A DNA stretch of 45,062 nt from assembly GCA_964546015.1 (NCBI GenBank), contig CAZJHO010000011.1, forward strand, positions 1 through 45,062. The letters run 5' to 3'. Positions 1 through 8,783 of this stretch are shown piece after piece. Numbering within the stretch: position 1 is the stretch's first letter; the number at the start of each line of letters is the position of its first letter. This DNA is from JAFGVL01 sp964546015 (GTDB taxonomy: Bacteria > Bacteroidota > Bacteroidia > Bacteroidales > Paludibacteraceae). The notes under the pieces were generated by a model. It did not search any database. It was given only the letters and a program-made list of their open reading frames with translations, and was not told where the DNA came from. The translations under genes were made by a program, and so were the position numbers.

Positions 1-236
1 TTGCTTTTTATAACTGTGGGTATGATAGAAAACTTATTAATAAATATGATTCTAGCATATGAGAGACTTATAGCATGCCTGAATGCAGATTCATGAAGAC
101 TTTTGATTAATATTAAAAAAAAAACGATATTTTATTTATTGTTCATAACTTTCTCGAACAGCGAAAAAAAAAAATACTACTTTTGTCAGTCAAATATAGT
201 GATTAATTCACTTTTACATACTTTAAGTTTCTGATA
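1..236. other. Window edge and leader of exbB; possible tail of an upstream gene
   Basis: No complete gene is visible. Two plus-strand frames are open from the first base: one ends at a TGA at 94-96 after a fairly hydrophobic 31-residue stretch, the other ends near base 60 after a more polar stretch. Either could be the C-terminus of a gene lying mostly outside the window, and I cannot choose between them. The rest (about 97-236) is AT-rich and looks like an ordinary leader. Confidence 0.35.
178..185 (+). promoter_or_regulatory. Possible Bacteroidetes -7 box for the exbB/exbD pair
   Basis: TACTTTTG fits the Bacteroidetes -7 consensus TAnnTTTG and lies about 50 nt upstream of the exbB start. 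No good TTTG -33 element lies 19-21 nt further upstream, so the call rests on the -7 box alone. Confidence 0.35.
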
Positions 237-932
237 ATGAAGTTATTATTTGTTTTATTGCAAAGTCCATCTACAACAAACAATGTAGTAGAAGAAAGCT
301 ATTTCAGCCTTTTAGAAAAGGGAGGATTGATATTGATTCCTATCGCTTTGTTGTTTGTTTTGGCAGTTTATATTATTATTGAAAGGTCTGTTATCATTCT
401 TCGCTCTAATAAAAAAGATAAAGTTTGGCTATCGCGTGTAACTGAACTGATCGAAGAAGGAAAGATAGACAAAGCCTCTTTGTTTTGTACATCAATAGAC
501 AATTCGTCTGCAAGAGTCATCAAAGCCGGATTAAATGAAATAGAACATGATGTGGAGGAAATACAAGAAACAATGCAAGTTGAATCCGGACTGGAAATAA
601 ATCGTTTGGAAGTTCGCATGAATTATTTAGGTATTACCTCGTCAATCGCACCCATGTTAGGGTTCTTAGGAACTATTTTCGGGGTGATCAAGATTTTCTA
701 TAACATATCAATTACTAACGACTTGAGCATTGCCAATATTGCAGATGGTTTATATCAAAAAATGATTTGTTCGGGAGCAGGACTTTTTGTAGGTATCATT
801 GCATATGCAGGTTACTATACATTAAATGGGCGCATTGATAATGCTGTAAATCAAATAAATAAAGATGCGAACGAAATAATTAAGTATGTTCGTAAATATA
901 AGAAAGAAACGGCAGCAACTAAGAAAAATTAA
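237..932 (+). CDS. exbB: MotA/TolQ/ExbB proton-channel family protein
   Basis: The 231-residue protein has the ExbB/TolQ plan: an N-terminal membrane helix at about residues 29-50, a cytoplasmic stretch, then two further helices at about 130-155 and 178-200. The glycine-rich segment PMLGFLGTIFGVI is typical of the channel-forming helix of the family. In the family, ExbB forms the inner-membrane proton channel that powers TonB-dependent outer-membrane transport, or a Tol-like system. An ExbD/TolR gene follows after 9 nt, supporting a two-gene operon. No tonB is visible, so the partner is unknown and the symbol is by family rather than by proven role. The start has an AT-rich upstream region and no Shine-Dalgarno sequence, which is normal for this phylum. 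Confidence 0.85.
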   Translation: MKLLFVLLQSPSTTNNVVEESYFSLLEKGGLILIPIALLFVLAVYIIIERSVIILRSNKKDKVWLSRVTELIEEGKIDKASLFCTSIDNSSARVIKAGLNEIEHDVEEIQETMQVESGLEINRLEVRMNYLGITSSIAPMLGFLGTIFGVIKIFYNISITNDLSIANIADGLYQKMICSGAGLFVGIIAYAGYYTLNGRIDNAVNQINKDANEIIKYVRKYKKETAATKKN

Positions 933-941
933 CTATAATCA

Positions 942-1352
942 ATGAAGATTGAACGACGCAAAAATAAGACAGCAGAGGTTTATACTGCTTCGTTGAACGA
1001 CATCATGTTTTTCTTGCTGCTGTTCTTCCTGATTATTTCTACCATGGTTACCCCTTCGGTGATTAGGGTGTTGCTCCCTAACGCCTCTTCGGCAAAAGAT
1101 ATTACTATAAAGCGTACTATCCAATTAACAATTACAAAGGAGCTTCATTATTTTTTAGATGGAAAGGAAATACCTTTTGAGCAAATAGAACCGATATTAC
1201 AGCAAGCATTGAAAACAAAAAAAGAAAACGAAGAAGTAAATGTAATTTTACAAGCTGATAAAAATTTACCTCTTCAACAAGTCGTGGATGTTATTAATAT
1301 TGGAAATAAATTGCAAATAAAGATGGTACTGTTTGCCAAAAAAGAAGGGTAA
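942..1352 (+). CDS. exbD: ExbD/TolR family biopolymer transport protein
   Basis: The 136-residue protein has the ExbD arrangement: a short basic N-terminus, one transmembrane helix at about 20-40 (FFLLLFFLIIS), then a periplasmic domain. The segment ASLNDIMFFLLLFFLI carries the conserved membrane-embedded aspartate (D20) used in proton translocation. It lies 9 nt after exbB and is closed by a clear terminator, so the two genes probably form a complete transcription unit. It could serve TonB or a TolQR-like system; nothing here separates the two. Confidence 0.85.
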   Translation: MKIERRKNKTAEVYTASLNDIMFFLLLFFLIISTMVTPSVIRVLLPNASSAKDITIKRTIQLTITKELHYFLDGKEIPFEQIEPILQQALKTKKENEEVNVILQADKNLPLQQVVDVINIGNKLQIKMVLFAKKEG

Positions 1353-1373
1353 GTTATATTTTCCTTTTATAAA

Positions 1374-1415
1374 TAAAGAGGGTCACTAAAATGAGTTTTT
1401 TAGTAACCCTCTTTA
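1374..1415 (+). terminator. Intrinsic terminator after exbD
   Basis: An inverted repeat with arms at 1374-1391 and about 1397-1415 (core GAGGGTCACTAAAA against TTTTTAGTAACCCTC, one wobble) with a short loop. It sits between two convergent genes, and flanking A and T runs suggest it can work in both directions. Confidence 0.75.
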
Positions 1416-1459
1416 CATTTTAATAGAATAAAGTTTTTTTGTATATCTAAAATAAGGCT

Positions 1460-1963
1460 CTATTTGATAACAAAGCGCCAAGGTTTTTCTTGCCATTCTA
1501 TAGAGGCATATTGGATGCCTATGCGAGATGTGGTGATACATTCTACTAAAGGGGCATTTTCTATCCAAATTCGTTTCGAAATGGTGAGATCTTCGCCGTA
1601 GAAAGTTTTATCTAATTGCAGTATTTTACCAAGTTTTCCCGGACCATTATAACCAGTTATCCCACGAATAAGTAAAGCTTGTGGATGGTTTTCCTTGCCG
1701 GTTACTATATTGAGCATCCAATACATACCATAAATAAGGTACACATACACTACTCCGCCTTGATGATACATAATTTCGGTTCGTGTTGTACGTCCTTTGC
1801 TGGCATGGCAAGCCAAATCTTCTTCGCCTATATATGCTTCAACTTCAGTTATTTGGTATTCAAATCTTTTATTGTCGATTATCCTGACCAATTTTTTCCC
1901 GAGTAACTGTGGCGCTAAGATTAGAGCATCTTGTTTGAAAAAGTCTGAAGTAAGTTTTCCCAT
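1460..1963 (-). CDS. DNA-3-methyladenine glycosylase (AAG/MPG family)
   Basis: The 167-residue protein matches the single-domain alkyladenine glycosylase family, which removes alkylated purines in base-excision repair. Family features visible are the LLGKKLVR start, the ITEVEAYIGEEDLACHASKGRT segment in two parts (the glutamate of TEVEAY is the expected general base), the MYHQGGVVYVYLIYGMYWMLN core and the GPGKLGK segment. It is a little shorter than the usual 190-200 residues but has no visible break. It starts 9 nt after the polA stop codon on the same strand, so it is probably cotranscribed with polA as a small repair operon. Confidence 0.9.
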   Translation of the reverse strand: MGKLTSDFFKQDALILAPQLLGKKLVRIIDNKRFEYQITEVEAYIGEEDLACHASKGRTTRTEIMYHQGGVVYVYLIYGMYWMLNIVTGKENHPQALLIRGITGYNGPGKLGKILQLDKTFYGEDLTISKRIWIENAPLVECITTSRIGIQYASIEWQEKPWRFVIK

Positions 1964-1972
1964 TCTTTTTGA

Positions 1973-4759
1973 TTAATGTGCTTCTAACCAGTTAGTCCCA
2001 ATTCCTACATCTACTTTTAACGGAATTCGCATTTGAATGGCACTTTCCATTTCTTGTATGATAATTCTTTTTACTAGTTCTATTTCTGTTTCAAGAACAT
2101 TAAAGTTTAATTCATCATGTACTTGCAGGATAAGTTTGGATTGAACTTTTTCTTCCAAAAATCGGCGGCGAATATTTACCATCGCTATTTTAATAATATC
2201 AGCAGCAGATCCTTGTATAGGAGCATTAATGGCATTTCTTTCGGCATAACCTCTTACAATGCTGTTGTTTGATTTTATATCCGCTAAATAGCGCTTACGA
2301 CCTAATATAGTTTCTACATATCCTTTTTCGCGTGCTTTTTCAATACTTTTTTCCATATAATATTTTACTTGCGGATAAGTCGAGAAATAACCATTGATAA
2401 GTGTTTTTGCTTCGTCGCGAGTAATAGAGAGCCTGTCGGAAAGCCCGAATATAGAAATGCCGTAAATAATCCCAAAGTTGGCTGTTTTAGCTTTCCGGCG
2501 CATATCGGAGCTGACTTGTTCAATAGGCACTTTGTAAATTTTGGCAGCGGTAGCAGCATGAATATCTTGGTTGGAGAGAAAAGCATCTATCATATTTTGA
2601 TCTTGGCTCAGGTGCGCCATAATACGAAGTTCGATCTGCGAATAATCGGCAGATAGGAACACACAACCTTCTTCCGCAATAAAAGCTTTACGAATTTCTT
2701 TGCCTTGTTCGTCTCGTATAGGAATGTTTTGCAGGTTAGGATTACTTGAACTTAACCGACCGGTTGCTGTTACCGTCTGGTTAAATGAAGTGTGAATTTT
2801 TCCTGTTTTTTTATTGATCAGCAGCGGAAGAGCATCAATATAAGTGCTTAGCAATTTTTTTAACCCTCTATATTCCAATATTTTTCCTACGATGGGATGT
2901 TTCCCTCGGAGATTTTCCAAAATTTCTTCATTGGTGGAATATTGTCCGGTTTTTGTTTTTTTTGCTTTTTCGATAATTCTCAGGTTCTCAAAAAGAACTT
3001 CACCCACTTGTTTAGACGAACTGATATTAAAGGGAAATCCTGCTAATGAATGAATTTCTTTTTCTATTTTTTGCATTTCATTAGTAAGTACTTCGGAAGA
3101 TTGTTTCAATGCAAAATCATCTATTAAAACGCCTTCGCGCTCCATATCTACCAACACTAGCATTAGCGGCATTTCGATATTATAGAACAGGTTTTCGATC
3201 TTGTTATCAATAATCTCTTTTTGTAAAATGTTTTTTAAACGGAATGTAATATCGGCATCTTCGGCTGCGTATTCGGTAATTTTATCGATAGGAACTTGTC
3301 GCATGCTAAGTTGATTTTTTCCTTTTGGACCGATTAGCTCGTCGATATGGATTGTTTTGTAATTCAGGTAAATTTCAGCCAAATAATCCATTCCGTGTCG
3401 TAATTCGGGTTGCAACAAGTAGTGCGCAATCATCGTGTCGAAGAGTTTTCCTTTGACTTCAACTCCATAATTAGCCAGCACCAAGATGTCATATTTCAAA
3501 TTTTGACCGATTTTAGCGATGTTTTCGTTCGCAAAGAAAGGTTTAAACTCATCAATAATTTGTTGGGCTTCAGTTTGATTTTCGGGCACAGGAATATAAA
3601 ACGCTTCTTTTTCTTTCCAAGAAAACGACATGCCAACCAGTTGCGCGTCAATAGCATTGAGTCCGGTTGTTTCGGTGTCGAAACAAACTTCGGATTGTTG
3701 CATTAATTGTGAAAATAAAAGTGTGCGAGTTTCCGGATTATCGACAGTTTGATATGTGTGTGGCGTAGTTTGCGCATTTTCCAAGTGGTCAAATACAGAA
3801 GTATTAATGGCAATTTCGTTTGTTTCGGGATCAGCTTCGCCAAAAAGCGAGGTTTGCGAATCTATAGTTTTTGTCTTAGGTTGCTGAGTTAAGCTTGCTC
3901 CCATTTTGGTAAGCTGCGAACGAAATTCGAGTTCGATAAATAATTTCTTTAACTTTTCTTCATCGGGTGCTTCGCGCAAAAAGTCGTTTTCGTTGAAATC
4001 AATCGGAACATCGGTTTTGATGGTTGCTAAAAAACGAGAGGATTCAATTTTTTCTTTGTTAGATTCGATTTTTTCTTTGATGGCTCCTTTCAGTTGATCT
4101 GTATTTTGAAGCAAATTTTCAATACTGCCAAAATCTTTCAGCAGTTTTACCGCTGTCTTTTCTCCTACACCCGGGCAGCCCGGAATGTTATCTGACGAAT
4201 CTCCCATCAATCCTAATAAATCAATAATCTGTTTGGTAGATTCGACATCGAATTTCGCTTTTATTTTTTCTTCATCATACACTTCAAAATCGTTAGCGCC
4301 AAATTTGGGGCGGTATTGAAAAATACGATCGGTTACCAATTGCCCGTAGTCCTTGTCGGGAGTCATCATATACACATCAAAGTCTTGTTTTTCTGCCTTT
4401 TGTGCTAAAGTTCCGATTACATCGTCCGCTTCGTAGTAAGGCACTTGTATTACCGGAATATTGTAAGCCTCGATAAGCTCTTTAATAAAAGGAATGGCTT
4501 TGCGAATATCTTCGGGTGTTTGTTCGCGATGTGCTTTGTAATCAGGGTACATTTCGTGCCGGAAAGTAGGTCCCGAAGGATCGAAGGCAACGCCTATATG
4601 AGTTGGATTTTCGCGTTTAAGCACATCTTCTAGTGTATTCAGGAAACCGAAAATAGCGGAAGTATTAAGTCCTTTTGAATTGATTCTCGGGTTTTTGATA
4701 AATGCGTAATAAGCCCTGTAAACCAAAGCATAGGCATCAAGTAAAAATAGTTTTTTCAT
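1973..4759 (-). CDS. polA: DNA polymerase I
   Basis: The 928-residue protein has all three domains. An N-terminal 5'-3' exonuclease (about 1-290) begins KKLFLLDAYALVYRAYYAF and contains YYEADDVIGTLA and GDSSDNIPGCPGVGEKTA. A 3'-5' exonuclease near residue 360 has CFDTETTGL, so the proofreading site appears intact. The polymerase domain has motif A (LSADYSQIELRIMAH), motif B (RRKAKTANFGIIYG) and motif C (QVHDELN). The reading frame extends 18 codons further upstream, but those residues are unlike the family and would overlap the promoter; ATG at 4757-4759 gives the canonical start. It is followed closely by the glycosylase gene and is divergent from xseB. Confidence 0.97.
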   Translation of the reverse strand: MKKLFLLDAYALVYRAYYAFIKNPRINSKGLNTSAIFGFLNTLEDVLKRENPTHIGVAFDPSGPTFRHEMYPDYKAHREQTPEDIRKAIPFIKELIEAYNIPVIQVPYYEADDVIGTLAQKAEKQDFDVYMMTPDKDYGQLVTDRIFQYRPKFGANDFEVYDEEKIKAKFDVESTKQIIDLLGLMGDSSDNIPGCPGVGEKTAVKLLKDFGSIENLLQNTDQLKGAIKEKIESNKEKIESSRFLATIKTDVPIDFNENDFLREAPDEEKLKKLFIELEFRSQLTKMGASLTQQPKTKTIDSQTSLFGEADPETNEIAINTSVFDHLENAQTTPHTYQTVDNPETRTLLFSQLMQQSEVCFDTETTGLNAIDAQLVGMSFSWKEKEAFYIPVPENQTEAQQIIDEFKPFFANENIAKIGQNLKYDILVLANYGVEVKGKLFDTMIAHYLLQPELRHGMDYLAEIYLNYKTIHIDELIGPKGKNQLSMRQVPIDKITEYAAEDADITFRLKNILQKEIIDNKIENLFYNIEMPLMLVLVDMEREGVLIDDFALKQSSEVLTNEMQKIEKEIHSLAGFPFNISSSKQVGEVLFENLRIIEKAKKTKTGQYSTNEEILENLRGKHPIVGKILEYRGLKKLLSTYIDALPLLINKKTGKIHTSFNQTVTATGRLSSSNPNLQNIPIRDEQGKEIRKAFIAEEGCVFLSADYSQIELRIMAHLSQDQNMIDAFLSNQDIHAATAAKIYKVPIEQVSSDMRRKAKTANFGIIYGISIFGLSDRLSITRDEAKTLINGYFSTYPQVKYYMEKSIEKAREKGYVETILGRKRYLADIKSNNSIVRGYAERNAINAPIQGSAADIIKIAMVNIRRRFLEEKVQSKLILQVHDELNFNVLETEIELVKRIIIQEMESAIQMRIPLKVDVGIGTNWLEAH

Positions 4760-4790
4760 GTATATTTTAAAATGAAATTTTTCTTTCTTA

Positions 4791-4798
4791 CAAAAGTA
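4791..4798 (-). promoter_or_regulatory. Likely -7 box of the polA promoter
   Basis: On the minus strand this reads TACTTTTG, a perfect TAnnTTTG box, about 30 nt upstream of the chosen polA start. The -33 region is T-rich but not a clean TTTG. It lies within the spacer region of the divergent xseB promoter. Confidence 0.55.
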
Positions 4799-4804
4799 TT
4801 CAAA

Positions 4805-4837
4805 TTTGCGCAAGATAAAAATTAACAGTTACTTTTG
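4805..4837 (+). promoter_or_regulatory. Promoter of xseB
   Basis: TTTG at 4805-4808, a 21-nt spacer and TACTTTTG at 4830-4837 match the Bacteroidetes housekeeping promoter. The box ends 26 nt before the xseB ATG, leaving a short leader. Confidence 0.7.
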
Positions 4838-4863
4838 TATGTGAATAAAAATATTTTAAAATT

Positions 4864-5064
4864 ATGGCAAAACAAGCATTTTCGTATAATGACTCAATCG
4901 CCGAATTAGAGGCTATATTAGCTCAAATAGAAGGTGATGAACTGGACATGGATAGGCTATCTACGAAAGTAAAGCGGGCAGCAGAGCTGATTAAAAATTG
5001 CAAACTAAAATTGACACAAATTGATTCGGAATTACAAAAAGTGATGGATGAGATAGGGGAGTAA
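4864..5064 (+). CDS. xseB: Exodeoxyribonuclease VII small subunit
   Basis: The 66-residue protein matches XseB in length and sequence: FSYNDSIAELEAILAQIE, then DELDMDRLSTKVKRAAELIK and a charged helical end. The small subunit assembles with XseA to form the nuclease that degrades single-stranded DNA to oligonucleotides. xseA, often adjacent, is not in this window. The gene is single, with its own promoter, and divergent from polA. Confidence 0.93.
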   Translation: MAKQAFSYNDSIAELEAILAQIEGDELDMDRLSTKVKRAAELIKNCKLKLTQIDSELQKVMDEIGE

Positions 5065-5196
5065 AAACTTTATGAAATTTTATCTTCCGAACACTCGTAA
5101 CTGCAAGTTCGCCTTGACGGGGAATTAAAAAAACAGAGAAATCTACTTTTTTTACCAGATTTATTATATTTTTGAAAAATTCTATAATCTATTTTT

Positions 5197-5792
5197 ATGA
5201 GAGACAAATTTTTACATTTAAGTATCTTAGTATTATTAATTAGTTCAACAGCTTGCAATCCGAAATTATCTACAGTTGTATATAAACAATAATCCACCTT
5301 ACCGACAAATGCCCCCGTTAAGATGTACACAAACATAAAACAAATACCTGCTGATAATGAGATTCTCGCTTCATTTAATATTACAGATCCGGGTTTTGCA
5401 ACTAAATGTGATTCTGCTTTTGTGTTCGAAATGGCAGTAAACACAGCCCGACAATTAGGTGGAAATGCTTTGTTAATCACAAGACATACGCCACCATCAT
5501 GGGAAAGTTCTTGCCATCAAATAGGGGGGAATCTTAAATGTTCAAGATATTGCTATCAGTGCAGATTCATCTATTACAAAAAATTCAACACAAAACTTAT
5601 CTCATCAAAATAGATATCTTACAACATAATATTAAAGTTAAAAGGGAGCAGTATTTTCCTCGCTTTATTTTCGGAGGAAATTTTGGATGGGGATGGCGTA
5701 CTGCAGAAATGGCGCCGAATCTAACTTCCGCACAAAAAAAATATCTTGAACAATTAATCTCCGGTACCGAATGGGCTATATTTGGTAATTAG
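5197..5792 (+). pseudogene. Decayed lipoprotein / outer-membrane-type protein gene
   Basis: Three pieces in three different frames read as one degraded protein. From ATG 5197 a 31-codon piece has a lipoprotein signal (ILVLLISSTACNP) and then hits an in-frame TAA at 5290-5292. The same frame continues with no further stop as sensible protein (PTNAPVKMYTNIKQIPADNE to SWESSCHQIGG) up to a run of six G at 5524-5529. After that, sensible sequence continues in the next frame (ILNVQDIAISADSS) to 5629, and then in the third frame as PRFIFGGNFGWGWRTAEM to a stop at 5790-5792. The last part resembles the barrel portion of Bacteroidetes outer-membrane proteins and appears cut short. Stop, frameshifts and truncation together make a functional product unlikely. 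Confidence 0.75.
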
Positions 5793-5942
5793 TTTTGTAT
5801 AGATGGGATTTTTTGTGTTTCAGATAGAATATAATTGAAAAAATGACTTACACAGCCTCATACCTAAGAAGTAAATGCTGAACTGTAAAAAAATTCGACG
5901 AAATAGAAGATTAAAAATTCAATTAATAATTAAAATTTTCCA

Positions 5943-8207
5943 ATGGCTTTCGATTTAAAGATTATCCAACAATTCTACCGTGAATTACCAATCCGCATTA
6001 CTAATGCAAAAAAGCAATTGATGCGACCGCTCACTTTGAGTGAGAAAATATTGTACGCTCATCTTTCAGTAGAAGCAGAAATGAAACGGTACGAACGAGG
6101 TGTGGATTATGTCCTTTTTGCTCCCGACCGTGTGGCTATGCAAGACGCTACGGCGCAAATGGCGTTGCTCCAATTTATGAATGCTGGGAAAACAAAAACT
6201 GCGGTCCCCACCACCGTGCATTGCGACCACTTGGTACAAGCCGATAATGGTGCGACTAAAGATTTGCCCCGCGCGCTAAAAGAAAATAAAGAAGTGTATA
6301 ATTTTCTTCAAACCGTTTCGGCAAAATACGGTATCGGTTGCTGGAAAGCAGGTGCGGGTATTATCCATCAAGTATTGCTGGAAAATTACGCTTTCCCGGG
6401 TGGAATGATGATTGGGACAGATTCGCATACCGTTAATGCAGGCGGATTAGGTATGATAGCCATTGGTGTAGGTGGTGCCGATGCTGTTGATGTAATGGTA
6501 GGTATGCCTTGGGAACTCAAAATGCCTAAATTGATTGGAGTGAAGCTAACCGGAAGACTCAACGGCTGGGCTGCGCCTAAAGATGTGATACTGAAATTAG
6601 CAGGAATGCTAACCGTAAAAGGAGGTACAGGCTGCATTGTCGAATATCTCGGCGAAGGAGCGCGTACGCTTTCATGCACCGGAAAAGCAACTATTTGTAA
6701 CATGGGTGCTGAAATCGGAGCTACTACATCAATTTTTGCTTATGATGAAAAAATGAGCGCTTATCTCCGTGCCACCAAACGAAAGGAAATAGCTGACCTT
6801 GCCGATGAGGTTGCCGAGCACCTGCAACCCGATTTCGAGGTAGAGCAACACCCTGAAAAGTATTTCGACCAAGTAATTGAAATTAATCTTTCCGAAATAG
6901 AGCCTTATATTAACGGTCCTTTTTCGCCCGATTTGGCTACGCCAATTTCTGAGTTTGCATCATTTATCAAGAAAAATAATTATCCCGAAACTTTGGAGGT
7001 TGGTTTAATAGGATCGTGTACCAATTCGTCGTATGAGGATTTAATGCGAGCGGCTTCGGTAGCTCGTCAGGCGAAATACAAGAAATTGGAGGTAAAAGCT
7101 CAGTTTATCGTTTCACCCGGGTCTGAGTTGGTGCGCTATACTGCCGAGCGTGATGGTTTATTAGATGACTTTAATAGTATTGGAGCAATAATAATGGCAA
7201 ATGCCTGCGGTCCTTGCATCGGACAATGGAATCGTCATAACAATCCTGACCGCGAGAACAGTATTATTACTTCCTTCAACCGTAATTTTGCCAAACGAGC
7301 CGACGGAAATTCGAAAACGCACAGTTTTGTGGCTTCGCCCGAAATAGTTACAGCTATGACTGTCGTAGGCTCGATGTTGTTTAATCCGTTGAAAGATTCT
7401 TTGAAAAATGCCGAGGGTGAATTTGTAATGCTTGACGAACCTAAAGGTGACGAGCTTCCCGCAAAAGGTTTTGAAGCTGAAGACCTCGGTTTGATTGTTC
7501 CGCCTGCCGATGGTAGTTTAATCGAAATAAAAGTTAGTCCAACAAGCGACCGCTTGCAACTGCTTACGCCCTTTGCCGAATGGGACGGCAAGGAAATCCC
7601 GAAAATGTCCCTGCTTATCAAAGCCAAAGGAAAATGTACTACCGACCATATCAGTATGGCAGGCAAATGGCTTAATTATCGCGGGCATTTGGATAATATT
7701 TCCAATAATTTATTAATCGGTGCGGTCAATGCTTTCAATGACGAAACAAACAAAGTGTATAATACGATTTCGAAAAAATTTGAACAAGTGCCGGATTCAG
7801 CTCGTATCTATCAAAAAGCAAACATTCCGACCATCGTTATTGGCGATGAAAACTATGGCGAAGGATCTTCGCGCGAGCATGCGGCTATGGAGCCTCGACA
7901 TTTGGGCGTGCGTGTGGTACTGGTCAAATCCTTTGCCCGCATACACGAAACAAACCTAAAAAAACAAGGTATGCTTGCCCTCACTTTTGCAAACAAAGCC
8001 GATTATGATTTAATTCGTGAAGACGATACATTCGATCTTTCGGGCTTGATTCATTTCGACCCGAATAAACCATATTTTTCGTTGAAAATAAATCATGATG
8101 ACGGAACAAATGACATCATTCAAGTAAATCATACTTATAACCAAAGTCAGTTTGAATGGTTTAAAGCAGGCAGCGCGTTGAATTTGATACGGAAACAAAA
8201 TGCTTAA
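5943..8207 (+). CDS. acnA: Aconitate hydratase
   Basis: The 754-residue protein is a full-length aconitase, interconverting citrate and isocitrate in the cytoplasm. The three cysteines of the [4Fe-4S] cluster are present: C359 in GSCTNSS, and C422 and C425 in ACGPCIGQ. GTDSHTVNAGG (around 158-168) and the swivel-domain GDENYGEGSSREHAA near the C-terminus are also intact. It resembles the mitochondrial-type aconitase common in Bacteroidetes. It heads a same-strand run with a small membrane protein and isocitrate dehydrogenase, consistent with the oxidative citrate-to-2-oxoglutarate branch that supplies glutamate. The symbol is by general usage and may be annotated acn. Confidence 0.96.
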   Translation: MAFDLKIIQQFYRELPIRITNAKKQLMRPLTLSEKILYAHLSVEAEMKRYERGVDYVLFAPDRVAMQDATAQMALLQFMNAGKTKTAVPTTVHCDHLVQADNGATKDLPRALKENKEVYNFLQTVSAKYGIGCWKAGAGIIHQVLLENYAFPGGMMIGTDSHTVNAGGLGMIAIGVGGADAVDVMVGMPWELKMPKLIGVKLTGRLNGWAAPKDVILKLAGMLTVKGGTGCIVEYLGEGARTLSCTGKATICNMGAEIGATTSIFAYDEKMSAYLRATKRKEIADLADEVAEHLQPDFEVEQHPEKYFDQVIEINLSEIEPYINGPFSPDLATPISEFASFIKKNNYPETLEVGLIGSCTNSSYEDLMRAASVARQAKYKKLEVKAQFIVSPGSELVRYTAERDGLLDDFNSIGAIIMANACGPCIGQWNRHNNPDRENSIITSFNRNFAKRADGNSKTHSFVASPEIVTAMTVVGSMLFNPLKDSLKNAEGEFVMLDEPKGDELPAKGFEAEDLGLIVPPADGSLIEIKVSPTSDRLQLLTPFAEWDGKEIPKMSLLIKAKGKCTTDHISMAGKWLNYRGHLDNISNNLLIGAVNAFNDETNKVYNTISKKFEQVPDSARIYQKANIPTIVIGDENYGEGSSREHAAMEPRHLGVRVVLVKSFARIHETNLKKQGMLALTFANKADYDLIREDDTFDLSGLIHFDPNKPYFSLKINHDDGTNDIIQVNHTYNQSQFEWFKAGSALNLIRKQNA

Positions 8208-8269
8208 TTTCTTTCACAAAGAGCATAAAATAAATTCCTTTTCATGCTTTTGTCAGAAAATAAAAAACT

Positions 8270-8740
8270 ATGAATGAAATAATCTTTGTTAAAGTTCTTT
8301 TAAGTTTAGTCGCTATAGTTGGGATTTGGCTGGCAGGAAGAACAAAAGGTATTTTTCATAAAATAATTACGGTATTTTTGGCTTCAGCTATTTTTATAAC
8401 TTGGCAAAGAACACCGGAAGTTCTGTTTTTAAGTATTTTAGTTCAGATTGTAGCTGCTGTTTTTACATTATTTTATGGTATATTTGTAAAAGGATTAAAT
8501 ATAAGTGAACGATTTTGTATTACGACGATGGGTTTGATGGTTTCAAGCGGAATGTTTTTCAGAATACAACATTTGCCTTGCGCCACAATTATTAGTTTGT
8601 CTCTTATAATTCCTCTTACAGCATTTTTGGTTAATTTGGCAATAACTCGGAAATTTGTGTCCAAAGAAATGAGTTTTATGTTTATTTGGGCAACACTCGC
8701 TTCTATTCAATTTTTTAATAATTTGATAATAATATTCTAA
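8270..8740 (+). CDS. Small polytopic membrane protein, unknown function
   Basis: I do not recognise a family. The 156-residue protein is almost wholly hydrophobic, with about five predicted membrane helices (roughly 5-22, 30-46, 50-72, 80-96 and 100-125, then a final hydrophobic end). There is a short charged loop after the first helix (GRTKGIFHK) and no obvious catalytic motif. It lies between aconitase (62 nt away) and isocitrate dehydrogenase (43 nt away) on the same strand, so it is probably cotranscribed with them. A role linked to citrate or 2-oxoglutarate is only an inference from position. Confidence 0.7.
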   Translation: MNEIIFVKVLLSLVAIVGIWLAGRTKGIFHKIITVFLASAIFITWQRTPEVLFLSILVQIVAAVFTLFYGIFVKGLNISERFCITTMGLMVSSGMFFRIQHLPCATIISLSLIIPLTAFLVNLAITRKFVSKEMSFMFIWATLASIQFFNNLIIIF

Positions 8741-8783
8741 TATAAACGAAGGTTTCATCGACCATAGAATAAATCATTTTCGT

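Noticed and set aside
5070..5480. 136-codon open frame on the minus strand
   Set aside because: It is antisense to the decayed lipoprotein gene, which reads as protein on the plus strand; no family resemblance.
7235..7666. Long antisense frames inside aconitase, lysS, polA and the copper ATPase
   Set aside because: They are shadows of well-supported genes, and none has a family-like sequence or its own start region.
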